Part shown: in pieces, positions 35,280-44,079 of the stretch
Layout of the letters: every line of letters starts with the position of its first letter
How positions within the stretch are numbered: the stretch's first letter is position 1
Assembly (NCBI GenBank): GCA_000974665.1
Contig: BBSY01000002.1
Span: 186,001 to 250,000, forward strand
Direction: 5' to 3'
DNA length: 64,000 nt
DNA from: an alpha proteobacterium U9-1i
GTDB taxonomy: Bacteria; Pseudomonadota; Alphaproteobacteria; Caulobacterales; Aquidulcibacteraceae
Notes under the pieces: generated by a model
What the model was told of the DNA's origin: nothing
Databases searched by the model: none
The model's input: only the letters and a program-made list of their open reading frames with translations
Made by a program: the position numbers and the translations under genes

Positions 35280-36134
35280 TCATCGCCAACTCCACACTTC
35301 AAACGGCGCGCCGCCAGGGGTCGCGAAGCTCATCCGGTGACCGAGCGCAATCGTTCGGGCGCCTCGGTCCAGCACTGTCGCCCCGCCCGCGATCGCCGCG
35401 CGCGCTGTCGCCCGTAAGTCCGTGCTGGTGAAAACCAAAGAGACGCCGATATCATCGCGGCTTGGCGTCTCGCGCGGCCGCAAGTCCGGCTCGAAATCTT
35501 GATTGTGATGCAACATGAAGGCAAAGGAACGGTCGGCTTCCAGATAGGGCACCGAGGGTGGGAAATACCGCTCCGTCATTGCTACAAATCCAAGTGCGCT
35601 TTCCAGAAGCAACCTTGTTGGCGCAATCGCCGCGACTGGAACATCGAAGCCGCAATTGTAGATGCGCGGTTCCGCGAATAACGGCGCTGCACGCGCCGAA
35701 TGCATCATGTGATGGACGACGCCTGCGTGATCTGCAAACCGTATCGAGCGACCAACTGCGGTAACGTACGGTTCGCTCGTTGTCAGCCGCGCCCCGGCGC
35801 TCCGCAACACGCCGATACTTGCGTCGAGGTCGTTCGACTGGAATGTTATCTCCGAATTGGCGACGTTCTCTGGGTGGAGCCGCGTGGCGCCCACGGCTTC
35901 CAAATAGATCGGCATGTTGCTGACAAGGCGTGCCCATCTGCGGCGCGGCTCAAAGTCAGCAATGGAAAAGCCCAGTCCGTCCGCATAAAATGCCAGCGCG
36001 GCATCGAGTTCTGGCGTGCGAATGATCACGCCGTGATGGCGAACCTGAACCCTTTGTCGTGGGTGCGCCGCTCCGGCCATTGCGACGGCTAGGCCGCCGA
36101 GAGCAGCGCGCCGATTGACCATTGGCTTCCGCAT
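35280..36134 (-). CDS. Two-domain VOC (glyoxalase/bleomycin-resistance) protein with Tat-like signal
   Basis: A 284-residue protein beginning MRKPMVNRRAALGGLAVAMA, a twin-Arg signal. Two VOC modules follow: VRHHGVIIRTPELDAALAFY with GLGFSIADFEPRRRW, and PTRLLLESALGFVAMTERYF with FAFMLHHNQDFEPD. Such proteins bind a metal or ligand between two beta-alpha-beta-beta-beta units. GGAGG lies five bases before ATG 36134. Substrate unknown; export would be unusual for VOC enzymes but not unique. Confidence 0.8.
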   Translation of the reverse strand: MRKPMVNRRAALGGLAVAMAGAAHPRQRVQVRHHGVIIRTPELDAALAFYADGLGFSIADFEPRRRWARLVSNMPIYLEAVGATRLHPENVANSEITFQSNDLDASIGVLRSAGARLTTSEPYVTAVGRSIRFADHAGVVHHMMHSARAAPLFAEPRIYNCGFDVPVAAIAPTRLLLESALGFVAMTERYFPPSVPYLEADRSFAFMLHHNQDFEPDLRPRETPSRDDIGVSLVFTSTDLRATARAAIAGGATVLDRGARTIALGHRMSFATPGGAPFEVWSWR

Positions 36135-36642
36135 GTTCGCCTCCCACGCCACCGCATTATTGCGACCTTCCAGCGGGCGGCTGTGCAGAAAGTGCGAATG
36201 GCGTCGCGGCTCTGTCGCGCGGACCAATCATGTCGACGCGACCTGAAGACTTTGCACTTCCTGCGCAGCGCTGAATTCCCAAGCGGCTACGCCGTTGCCT
36301 CGCGGGCCAGCTTGAGCGCTTTCCGTTGGCAGATCGCCGGCGAACGAATGGAGAATCCCCATGAGCGTTCCTCGCATCCGCACCTTCTGCGTCGTAACCG
36401 TCGTCGCGGCTTCAATGGTCGCCATTTCACCGCCTTCGCTCGCGGCGTGACACTGGACCCCGATGGCCGGTCCAGCATTTCTCAGTTTTTCCACGACCTG
36501 TTTGCGTCAATTGGCGTGATTGAAGGAGACGGGGCGCGGGCGAGCGACGCCGGCAATTGGCTGAGCGCCATCGGCAACAGAGGCAAAGTGCGAGGACGAG
36601 GGGGCGCTCAGGTCGCACCCTCGAAGGGCCGCTTGCTGTTAG
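36135..36642. other. 508-base gap with only an orphan signal-peptide frame
   Basis: Apart from the short frame listed separately (36361-36450) I see no protein-like frame on either strand. The left end should hold the promoter of the VOC gene. Confidence 0.4.
36361..36450 (+). pseudogene. Orphan signal peptide (29 codons), probable gene remnant
   Basis: The frame reads MSVPRIRTFCVVTVVAASMV then AISPPSLAA and a stop: a textbook signal peptide with an AxA-like end and nothing after it. Either a gene was truncated here or this encodes a very short exported peptide. The former is more likely. Confidence 0.4.
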
Positions 36643-37524
36643 TCAGCGGGCGAACATCGACGGCGCCACGCCATGAAAGGCGCGGAAGGCGCGCGCAAAC
36701 GCGCTGAAATTGTTGTACCCAACAGCTAGCGCAACATCAGTGACGCTTCCGACGCGGTTTCGCAGTAGCTCTGCGGCGCGCTCCAAGCGCCGCTGACGAA
36801 GCGCTTGGTAGGGCGTTTGCCCAAAACATCTCGTGAATGACCGTAGGAAATGCGTGCGCGAGAGCCCGGCCGCTCCGGCAATATCCGGCAAGGCGATGTC
36901 AGTCTCAAAGACCGCGTCGATGAAGGCGCGCCCAATCAAGCAACGGCGATACAGTTCCGCGCGCGTGGCCGGGCGCAGGGCGTCGAGCTTGTCCTTGGTT
37001 CGCCAGCGTGGCCGCTCGTCATCAATCAAAGCCGTGAGCAGGCGCGCGGAGAATTCTTGCCGCGCAAGAGTAGGCGCGCCGCGCAGGGTAGGAACGGCGC
37101 CCATCACCCGCCACAGTCCGCTATCTGCGGTGCGCTTCACCGCCGGAAACTCGACCTTTGACGCCTCAACGTTTGGATCATCGAGCAGCGCGGCGTCGAC
37201 TATCTGGAGACGCGCAGCGTCCGACGCCTCCTGTCGCGAAAAGAACACGCACATGGTCTCCACAGGTGCGTCGGCATCGATAGCGCTTTCATAGGGCTGC
37301 GCTTCGTTGACGACCAGAAATTCGCCCGGGACAACCGCCTCATAAAACCCATGGACATTGTATCGTTCGCTTCCGCTGCGGACGAGCTTCAGGGAAAGCG
37401 GAGCGGTGTGCCTGCTATAGGCAGCGCTGCTCGCGCGGTCATGGACAACAATAGTCTCAGCCCCCCAAAGGTAGTGCTTCAGGGCTCTCCGGTTGTCAGG
37501 GTCGGGCAACGGCTTGAACAGCAT
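36643..37524 (-). CDS. AraC-family regulator
   Basis: A 293-residue regulator. The C-terminal 100 residues have two AraC helix-turn-helix units (DIALPDIAGAAGLSRTHFLR, then GSVTDVALAVGYNNFSAFAR) and the linker FTRCFGQTPYQALRQRRLER. The N-terminal part is a cupin-like sensor (LKLVRSGSERYNVHGFYEAV). The frame extends far upstream, but MLFKPLPDP at 37524 starts the sensor domain. It controls unknown genes; the VOC gene downstream is on the same strand. Confidence 0.85.
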   Translation of the reverse strand: MLFKPLPDPDNRRALKHYLWGAETIVVHDRASSAAYSRHTAPLSLKLVRSGSERYNVHGFYEAVVPGEFLVVNEAQPYESAIDADAPVETMCVFFSRQEASDAARLQIVDAALLDDPNVEASKVEFPAVKRTADSGLWRVMGAVPTLRGAPTLARQEFSARLLTALIDDERPRWRTKDKLDALRPATRAELYRRCLIGRAFIDAVFETDIALPDIAGAAGLSRTHFLRSFTRCFGQTPYQALRQRRLERAAELLRNRVGSVTDVALAVGYNNFSAFARAFRAFHGVAPSMFAR

Positions 37525-37764
37525 GCCGCCATTTTGGCACGTTCTGCACGAATTTTCCCTTGTTATTTGCCGCGACGTAGACGGCAGCGGTCGCAGGTGC
37601 GAACGACGGGAACGGGCGAGAGATGCGCCATCGGCGAAATTTCTCGAGGGGCCACCGCGCTCCAATCGAGGCATTCGCGTCCGGCCCGTCAATTGGAGCT
37701 CAAGTTCGCCGGTAGCGTACAATCACCCCACGCCGTAGAGCGTCGTTCGAGGCAGGTCACGTCG

Positions 37765-38292
37765 TCAGAGTGATTTGCGCTCGCACCCGTCAGGCCCGCA
37801 GGCGACGGCGCTTGCCGGGCCGGTCGCATCGAGCGGCGCTTCACTCGCCATTGCCGCGACGATGGCGGCCCCGAGCGCCATGTCTTCGAGGTGACCGAAC
37901 TGGTGCAAGCGCAATTGCCCGGTGCGGTCGTAGAGCAGCGTGGTTGGCGTGCCGCGCATGCCATAAGCGCGCATAGTGACTGGATAGCCGTTTTCCTGCG
38001 CGTCGATTCCGACTGGGAAATTGATACGGTACTCGTGCAGGAACGCCTCCAAGGCGGTCGCCGAGCCCTGTGCTTCGTGGTGCTCGAACACGGTGTGCAA
38101 TCCGACGATGGCGAGATCGTCTTCGCGAAAGGTCGCGCGTGCGCGTTGGGCTTGTGGCAAGCCTTGGCTGACGCAGCCCGGGCAGAGCATCTGGAACGCC
38201 ACCGCCAACACCGCGCGGCCGCGCAAGCTTTCGAGTGTGACGGGCGCTTGCGTGTTGAACCAGCGCGAGACCGTCCAGGGCGGAGGATTCAT
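37765..38292 (-). CDS. Thioredoxin-like (TlpA/peroxiredoxin-type) redox protein
   Basis: A 175-residue cytoplasmic protein of thioredoxin fold: AVLAVAFQMLCPGCVSQGLP has the CPGC active site, then DDLAIVGLHTVFEHHEAQGS, GIDAQENGYPVTMRAYGMRG and the cis-proline TPTTLLYDRTGQL. No signal peptide is visible, unlike exported TlpA. A Cys pair at the C-terminus (VACGPDGC) may add a metal or redox site. Confidence 0.8.
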   Translation of the reverse strand: MNPPPWTVSRWFNTQAPVTLESLRGRAVLAVAFQMLCPGCVSQGLPQAQRARATFREDDLAIVGLHTVFEHHEAQGSATALEAFLHEYRINFPVGIDAQENGYPVTMRAYGMRGTPTTLLYDRTGQLRLHQFGHLEDMALGAAIVAAMASEAPLDATGPASAVACGPDGCERKSL

Positions 38293-38501
38293 GGCGCGCA
38301 GCCTATCCGATCATCTCGGATATTTCGAGCGCCGAATCCGCAACGAAGTGGGTTGCACAATGTGCGCCACCACCGTTTTGATAGATGCGGTCGAGGTTCA
38401 GCAAGACGATCTGGCGATCGGAATACAATCTCTCGAAGGCGCCCCGCGCGAGTGCATCGGCGCGATGCATCGCCAAATTCTGGAAAGTAGAAACCGCGCA
38501 G

Positions 38502-39122
38502 CTAAATCGCGCGCGCTGAACCCCAATAATTGTAGCCGGCCCATTTCGGTGACTTTGGCAGGTACATGGTTTCGAGCTTGTCGATGGTGAAGCCGGCCGA
38601 CCTGATCAACGCGGGAATGTCGCGCGAGAGATGACAACCGCCGCCAATCACTTTCCAGACCGGTTCGATGCGCCGCTGCCAACGTTGCACGCCTTGGTCG
38701 GGAGAAAGGCCATGCTCGCAGAACAGCAATCGCCCATTGGGCTTCAGGGCCCGGCGCGCGCTCTCAAGAGCGCTCACCGCACCAGGAATGGTGCAGAGTG
38801 AATAGGTCATCAGCACGGTGTCAACGCTCTGGGCCCCGAGCGGCATGTTCTCTGCCGTCTCCGTCAAGATCTCCACATCGAACGGAGCGTTGCGTACGCG
38901 GTCTCTCGCGCGCTTGACCATCCCTTGCGAGGGCTCAAGCGCGTAGAGCTTGCGTACCTTGGAAGCGTCAAAGTGCGGCAGGTTGAGACCCGCGCCAAAT
39001 CCCAGCTCAAGCACCACGCCCTCAGCCGCAGGCACGATCTTTTGGCGTTGCTTGTCGATCGGAGAACACGAACATGCGCCTGTCACAAACGCCGGCAGCA
39101 AGAAGCGCTCATAAAGGTTCAT
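38502..39122 (-). CDS. Class I SAM-dependent methyltransferase
   Basis: A 206-residue methyltransferase with motif I VLELGFGAGLNLPHFD, post-I LYALEPSQGMVKRAR and motif post-II ETAENMPLGAQSVDTVLMTY. A CSCSP pair sits near the N-terminus and the tail is PKWAGYNYWGSARAI. It overlaps the upstream methyltransferase gene by 4 bases. The last 190 bases were duplicated to 26253-26451. Family substrate unknown (UbiE/Methyltransf_11-like). Confidence 0.88.
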   Translation of the reverse strand: MNLYERFLLPAFVTGACSCSPIDKQRQKIVPAAEGVVLELGFGAGLNLPHFDASKVRKLYALEPSQGMVKRARDRVRNAPFDVEILTETAENMPLGAQSVDTVLMTYSLCTIPGAVSALESARRALKPNGRLLFCEHGLSPDQGVQRWQRRIEPVWKVIGGGCHLSRDIPALIRSAGFTIDKLETMYLPKSPKWAGYNYWGSARAI

Positions 39123-39745
39123 GACGCGGCGCTTCCTGCATTGCGGCGAAACAGATGATAGCGGAATGCCTGCTCGGCGCCTGACGGCGTCAGATGGATT
39201 TCGCCGTGCGTTTCCATCAGCTGAAACTCGTCACCCAGCAGTTTCGTTAGACTGACGCCGTCGTGCTGGACAACCTCCAGCCCGCTACACTTAGCGGGCC
39301 CGCCCGGCGCAAATCCGGCGATGATCGCCCAGCCATCCCCATCGATGGCCGTGCGCAGCGTTTCGGCGTATGCGGCCTGAGCGGCTGGATCGGTGAGGAA
39401 GTGCAGCACAGCCCGATCGTGCCAGAGCCGATGCTTTCGCGCCGGGCGCCACGCCGTCACATCGGCGACGATCCATTTTGCGTTCTCGGCTGCGCCGCCG
39501 AGACGCGCCTTGGCTTGCTCCAAGCCGGGCGCGGCGATGTCCAAGATTGTCAGATCGCGATAGCCGTCTTTCAGCAGATGATCGACCAGGGTGGAGGCGC
39601 CGCCGCCGACATCGATGATGGGCGCGTCATGACCGGTGCCGGTGCGCTTGATGAGCTTTAGAGAAAGCGCGGGCTCGTCCTGGCGCCAGCTCACTGCCTC
39701 GGCGCGCTTTTCGGTATAGACACGATCCCAGTGGGCGTCCGTCAT
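39119..39745 (-). CDS. Class I SAM-dependent methyltransferase
   Basis: A 208-residue methyltransferase starting at ATG 39745 (MTDAHWDRVYTEKRAEAVSW, the usual N-terminus of this family). Motif I is IIDVGGGASTLVDHLL; WHDRAVLHFLTDPAAQAAYA is the substrate side. An upstream in-frame ATG at 39838 would overlap the desaturase gene and is less likely. It ends in a 4-base overlap with the next methyltransferase gene. Substrate unknown. Confidence 0.85.
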   Translation of the reverse strand: MTDAHWDRVYTEKRAEAVSWRQDEPALSLKLIKRTGTGHDAPIIDVGGGASTLVDHLLKDGYRDLTILDIAAPGLEQAKARLGGAAENAKWIVADVTAWRPARKHRLWHDRAVLHFLTDPAAQAAYAETLRTAIDGDGWAIIAGFAPGGPAKCSGLEVVQHDGVSLTKLLGDEFQLMETHGEIHLTPSGAEQAFRYHLFRRNAGSAAS

Positions 39746-39804
39746 TGCGCTTTGCTCTTGGTGGCCTGAATGAGACGTGGGCTCTGCGGTTTGCTCGCGC
39801 AATG

Positions 39805-41007
39805 TCATGGCCGCGGGATCGAACTCAAGCGGCGCCAAACTTGGGTCTGGCAGAATGGTCCGGCGCAGCCGCGCAAGCGGAGCACGTCGCCCTCAAGCCG
39901 GATCGATCCCGAATAGGTGCGCCCATCCTCAGGATTGCGCACCGTGCCGCGACGCCATTCGCCGTTCTCAAGCACGAAGTCGCGCAGGATGAGCGAGCCC
40001 AGTGCATCGGGCGCGACTTCTGACGCATCCCAGAGCCATATCAGGCGCCCGCACAGATGCGCTGCGTTTGACGCGCAGGGCGTCAGGCGCACGACGCCGC
40101 CTAGTCCCCTTGTCGCCCAATCGTCGTGGACGCGCGTCGCCGATTGCGCCTGCGCGTCTTGCATCATAGCGCCGGCGCCCAGAGCTGCGGCGAGCAAGTA
40201 TGCCGCGACATTGGCGCGAACCAGCTTGCGCACGCCGCAAACACGGCGCGTGGCGGAAGCAAAGCGCTCGAGATAGTCAGGATGCTCGGTGCCCATGAGC
40301 CGATCCCACCAGGTGAAATAGAGCCCGTAATTGCAACGCGCCTCGGCGTGATGAAGGTCGTGATGGGTGACGGTGGTGAGAAAGCCGAACAGCGGCTTGC
40401 CCTCGGCGTTGGCCGGAAAGAGTTCGTATCCCGAATGCCCCATCGTGTTGCGCACGATTTGGTGCAGCATGAAGACGCCAACCACCGCCCATTCGGTCGG
40501 GACGAGCACCATCCAGATCGGCACGAAGAGCGCCTGCATCGCAGCTTCCGCGACGTCGAAACTATAAGCCGTGAAGGGCGAGGGATTGTGCGAGCGGTGG
40601 TGCCGGCGGTGAAAGCTCCGGAAGAGTCTGGGGTCATGCACGAGCCGATGCGTCCAATAGAAGTACGCATCGTGGCCGATCACCATCACCACGAATGACG
40701 CAATGGCCCAGCCCCATCCCCAGCTCGCGGCGAGCGCTGTCCCGGGCAGATACCCTGCCCGATCAGCCATGAAGAGGAGCGCCCCGATTGTGGAAAAAAT
40801 CGCGAGTGAGCGCAGCGAGACGATGAATTCGAGAACCAATTGCCGGGCGGGCGGGGTCTCGGGTCTGATCTTGCGGCTGGCCAGAACCCTGCCCAACAGC
40901 ACCCAGACGATCAGCCAAAACCCGATCGCGAAGATGGCGTATTGGGAAAGGTCGCTGGTCAGACTGAGGCGCCAGCGGTCGGCGAAAGCTATAAGGTCGG
41001 CGCTCAT
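39805..41007 (-). CDS. Sterol desaturase/fatty acid hydroxylase family protein fused to a DUF2147 domain
   Basis: A 400-residue protein. The first 280 residues have several membrane helices and the histidine clusters HDAYFYWTHRLVH (112-124), HRRHH (133-137) and HHDLHH (215-220) that bind a di-iron centre in membrane hydroxylases. Residues about 295-400 (VVRLTPCASNAAHLCGRLIW, YSGSIRLEGDVLRLRGCAGP) match DUF2147, normally a separate exported domain. AGGAGG stands five bases before ATG 41007. The fusion is unusual. The AraC regulator upstream is likely its regulator. Substrate unknown. Confidence 0.85.
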   Translation of the reverse strand: MSADLIAFADRWRLSLTSDLSQYAIFAIGFWLIVWVLLGRVLASRKIRPETPPARQLVLEFIVSLRSLAIFSTIGALLFMADRAGYLPGTALAASWGWGWAIASFVVMVIGHDAYFYWTHRLVHDPRLFRSFHRRHHRSHNPSPFTAYSFDVAEAAMQALFVPIWMVLVPTEWAVVGVFMLHQIVRNTMGHSGYELFPANAEGKPLFGFLTTVTHHDLHHAEARCNYGLYFTWWDRLMGTEHPDYLERFASATRRVCGVRKLVRANVAAYLLAAALGAGAMMQDAQAQSATRVHDDWATRGLGGVVRLTPCASNAAHLCGRLIWLWDASEVAPDALGSLILRDFVLENGEWRRGTVRNPEDGRTYSGSIRLEGDVLRLRGCAGPFCQTQVWRRLSSIPRP

Positions 41008-41093
41008 GTGATCCTCCTGGATGGAGGCTCACAACGTCATGATTGGAGGCTTGGCGTCTCGCCAGGGCCGGAAAACCCACGCCAGTTTCGAAA

Positions 41094-42158
41094 TCAGCCA
41101 GGGTTTTCTGGAATTGACGAGCCTTGGCCCAGCGCATGTTTGCGCCATTCGCTGGGCGTCTGGCCGGTTGCTTCCTTAAAGGCGCGATTGAACGGGTTGA
41201 GTGAGGCAAAGCCCAGTTCGAAGGCGATCGCCGAAATCGAGATGCGGGCGATGGCGGGATCGGCAAGGCGGCGTTTGGCTTCGCCGATCCGATACGCGTT
41301 CACGAATGCAACGAAGTTGCGGTGGCCGCGCCGGTCGTTGATCAGCCGGCGTAAGCGGTGCTCGGGGACGCCAATTTCAGCCGCGAGCGAGCCGATCGTC
41401 AAGCCTTCGCGCCGCCAGGCTTCTCCTTTGCCCATCACTTCGTCGAGGCGGCCCAGTTCATGCTGATCGCCGGCGTCGATTTGAGGCTCGGGCGCAGCTG
41501 CGGGCGCCGCCGCCCCAAAGAGCGCCGGCTGGGCCTGGAGGAAGACGGCCGCGCCGGCGAGACAAAAAAGAGCCAGCGCCGAGGCGCCGAGGAGTTCGTA
41601 CCAATCGGCCTCGACGCCGAAGGCTTCGCCGATCTCAAATCCGGCAAGCACGACAACAAAGAGCGTGACCGCCGCCAGGAATGGGCCTCGGAGGCGGCGC
41701 CTCGCTTCGACCAAATCTCCGCGCCAGCTGCGCACGATCACAAAGAGTGCGTGCAGCGCAAAGGCCACTTCGACAAGATTGTGGACAATCCAGATACTGG
41801 GTTGGAGGTCGCGAGGTCCAAGCCAGCCGAAGAGCCCGAGCAATGTCAGTCCGGCGAAGGGCGCCAGAGTAACCGGTGAGACTTCGCGATCGTCGAACAA
41901 TGCGACGATGAAAAGCCAGAAGAGGCCGCCGCCGCCGAGCGCCATGAAGTGCGCGAACGGCTCAAGGGGGCCGATGGCGGCGCGCGCCTGCGCCGACGAT
42001 TGAAGCGCGTAGGCCAGCACCGAGAGCGAGAACAATATGCCGGCAAGGCGGGCGGAATGGCCCTTGCCGCCGCGCCAAAGACCAAACGCCGTCGCGATCA
42101 GCGCGCCGATCGCGGCGCCGCGAAGAATAAGCTCAAGAGAATTGGCCGCCGCATCCAT
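41094..42158 (-). CDS. Membrane-embedded AraC-family regulator
   Basis: A 354-residue protein with seven or so membrane helices in the first 230 residues (LELILRGAAIGALIATAFGL, GGGGLFWLFIVALFDDREV, LLGASALALFCLAGAAVFL and others) and a C-terminal AraC DNA-binding domain (IGSLAAEIGVPEHRLRRLIN, then ISISAIAFELGFASLNPFNR). This design is common next to sterol-desaturase genes, which it probably regulates in response to a membrane or periplasmic signal. Confidence 0.88.
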   Translation of the reverse strand: MDAAANSLELILRGAAIGALIATAFGLWRGGKGHSARLAGILFSLSVLAYALQSSAQARAAIGPLEPFAHFMALGGGGLFWLFIVALFDDREVSPVTLAPFAGLTLLGLFGWLGPRDLQPSIWIVHNLVEVAFALHALFVIVRSWRGDLVEARRRLRGPFLAAVTLFVVVLAGFEIGEAFGVEADWYELLGASALALFCLAGAAVFLQAQPALFGAAAPAAAPEPQIDAGDQHELGRLDEVMGKGEAWRREGLTIGSLAAEIGVPEHRLRRLINDRRGHRNFVAFVNAYRIGEAKRRLADPAIARISISAIAFELGFASLNPFNRAFKEATGQTPSEWRKHALGQGSSIPENPG

Positions 42159-42271
42159 GGCGGGAGACTAGCATTGTTCGTTGAGAGCGAGCCAAGGTTC
42201 GTCGAAGCGACTTTGCGCGCTTAGATGAACGATCCACGAAGCCGAATAGGGCAACATCCCAGCGAAACGGA

Positions 42272-42523
42272 TTACCGCGCCCGCATGGGGGCCCGCCCGA
42301 GCGGGACGAAGCAAATGTCGTGCGCTTCGGGGTGCACCCTGCGCAACTCGCTTTCGAGATAGTCCAAGGCGTCGGCGTCCGTTATGTCGAGATCTGTCAG
42401 CAGATCGGTGACGACCACCAACACGTGCGAAACCTCCAGATAGTCGCGAGAGGAAAGCCGCCGGACGACCCGTTCAAACCAAAATTCGAGGACGTGTTCC
42501 ATGGCGATATCTCTTTGCGTCAT
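42272..42523 (-). CDS. Small protein of unknown function coupled to an AraC gene
   Basis: An 83-residue acidic helical protein (MTQRDIAMEHVLEFWFERVV, VVVTDLLTDLDITDADALDY). Its ATG shares one base with the stop of the AraC gene (TGATG), implying translational coupling. No family recognised. It may act with the regulator; this is inference. Confidence 0.6.
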   Translation of the reverse strand: MTQRDIAMEHVLEFWFERVVRRLSSRDYLEVSHVLVVVTDLLTDLDITDADALDYLESELRRVHPEAHDICFVPLGRAPMRAR

Positions 42524-43371
42524 CAGGTCTGGCTCCGGCGATATTGCAGAGGCGACATTCCGTAGGCCGCCAGGAAAGCGCGCCGGAATTGATCGGCGCT
42601 GCCAAACCCAGCAGTCAGGCCGATATGCGCGATGGGGAGAGCCGAATCCCGCAGGGCCCGACTTGCAGCCTCAAGGCGTTGCGCCGTTACGAATGCGTGC
42701 GGCGAACACCCCGTCGAGGCCTTGAACGCTCGCGAGAAATGGAATCGGCTTAAGTCAGCGACACGAGCCAGCTCGGAAAGGCTGATAGACTTTTCGAGAT
42801 TGGCGTCGATATAGGCCCGCACATCCGCCAATTGCCTCGCCGACAGCCGACCGCTGACTGGCGGCTTAGAGATTCCGAACACTTCTATCGCCGCGACGAT
42901 GCACAGACTCTCCGCCGCAAGCGCGTCGCCGCCTTGTATCGTCAGGTCGCGCAACTTGGTCAGCGTTGATCGAAGCCGGACATCGCGCGCATAGATCGCT
43001 GGCGGCGGCGGTCCGGCATTATATCGCGCCTCCAACTCGTCATTGAGCAACGCCGGATCAAAATAGACGGCGGTGAAGGCGTTTTCACGAACCGAAGGCA
43101 ACGACCAACCGCTGACTTTCCTCCCCGCCGGCAAAAACGTCATGGTGTCGCGCAGGTCGCGCGAGCGTACCGGCGCCATGTCGTCTACCCGCAGTTCGCC
43201 GTCGCGGAGTTTAAGATCATGCAGCGCCAAATAATGGGACTCGCCCGAGAACCGGAAGTCGTAGCCGTCTGTGCTGTTCAGAACGACATGCTCGACCGAG
43301 CATCCCCGCCAGACGCCCCGAAACGGCGGCATCGGCGCGGTTTGATCGCGGAATGACAACGAGAGGCCCAT
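42523..43371 (-). CDS. AraC-family regulator
   Basis: A 282-residue regulator with a C-terminal double helix-turn-helix: SISLSELARVADLSRFHFSR, then LPIAHIGLTAGFGSADQFRR and the closing YGMSPLQYRR. The first 170 residues form a sensor with SGESHYLALHDLKLRDGELR. No membrane segment was seen. It is coupled with a small downstream gene at 42272. Confidence 0.87.
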   Translation of the reverse strand: MGLSLSFRDQTAPMPPFRGVWRGCSVEHVVLNSTDGYDFRFSGESHYLALHDLKLRDGELRVDDMAPVRSRDLRDTMTFLPAGRKVSGWSLPSVRENAFTAVYFDPALLNDELEARYNAGPPPPAIYARDVRLRSTLTKLRDLTIQGGDALAAESLCIVAAIEVFGISKPPVSGRLSARQLADVRAYIDANLEKSISLSELARVADLSRFHFSRAFKASTGCSPHAFVTAQRLEAASRALRDSALPIAHIGLTAGFGSADQFRRAFLAAYGMSPLQYRRSQT

Positions 43372-43668
43372 GGCGTGACCCGGACGATGTTGCTGAGAAC
43401 CGGCATTTATTGCTTATGCGCTCGCCAAGTCTGTACGGGATCTGACAGTCCTGGTTCGCGCGCAAAGGTCGGGCGGAACCATTCCGCGATGAGCGCACGC
43501 TACGTGCGCCGGCGCGTGTCCACTCCAGCGAGCACCACCGATGGTCGCCGCGCGGCCTGGCTTCTAATAGCGGCCAGACGCCGATGTCCGCTGGGGGCAG
43601 TACCGCGCCGACCGCCATATTTGTCGAACGGCCGGCGCGCTCCAGTCCAGCCCGTCACGCCCTACCCG

Positions 43669-43833
43669 CTAATTTGGCGTGGCCTCGCCGAAAAAACCGT
43701 TCACGACGGGCGGCCCGCCGTCGGGCAGGAATTCCGGGGCTTGTTGCGCGCCGGCGCCAACTGCGTCACCCACCTGCGCACAGGCGCTGACTTGAAACAG
43801 AAGCGCCGCAACTAAAACCAATCCAAATCGCAT
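43669..43833 (-). CDS. Small lipoprotein, possibly truncated
   Basis: A 54-residue lipoprotein (MRFGLVLVAALLFQVSAC, Cys18). The stretch after the lipid site (AQVGDAVGAGAQQAPEF) resembles the start of the larger lipoprotein at 58838-59998 (AQIGGVLGGREETNAQQAP). It may therefore be a truncated relative that retains only the anchor. GGGGA precedes ATG 43833 by eight bases. Confidence 0.55.
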   Translation of the reverse strand: MRFGLVLVAALLFQVSACAQVGDAVGAGAQQAPEFLPDGGPPVVNGFFGEATPN

Positions 43834-44079
43834 CAAGTCGCATCCCCGCACCACCGCGACTAGAACGCTAGCAAATTAGGTCTGCAGGGTCGCGGAGGAA
43901 GTCACGCGTGTAATCGCTCGTACAGCGCGCGGGCCGATACTCGAGCCTACGCTGCAGTAGCGAATGGCTGCGTTGGGCCATCGCCTGCCCGCCGGTAACA
44001 TTTTCACGACAGGCTCGGTCGATCCAATGCTGTCGCCAGTAAGGCTGCGAGCGCTTCGGCGCGGGATCGCCGGAAGCGG

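Noticed and set aside
38293-38501. Possible plus-strand gene starting near 38291
   Set aside because: The start looks acceptable, but most of the frame runs antisense through the methyltransferase end and it lacks any recognisable feature.
43372-43668. Minus-strand frame upstream of the AraC gene
   Set aside because: Arg/Ser-rich extension without domain; treated as non-coding apart from the expected promoter.
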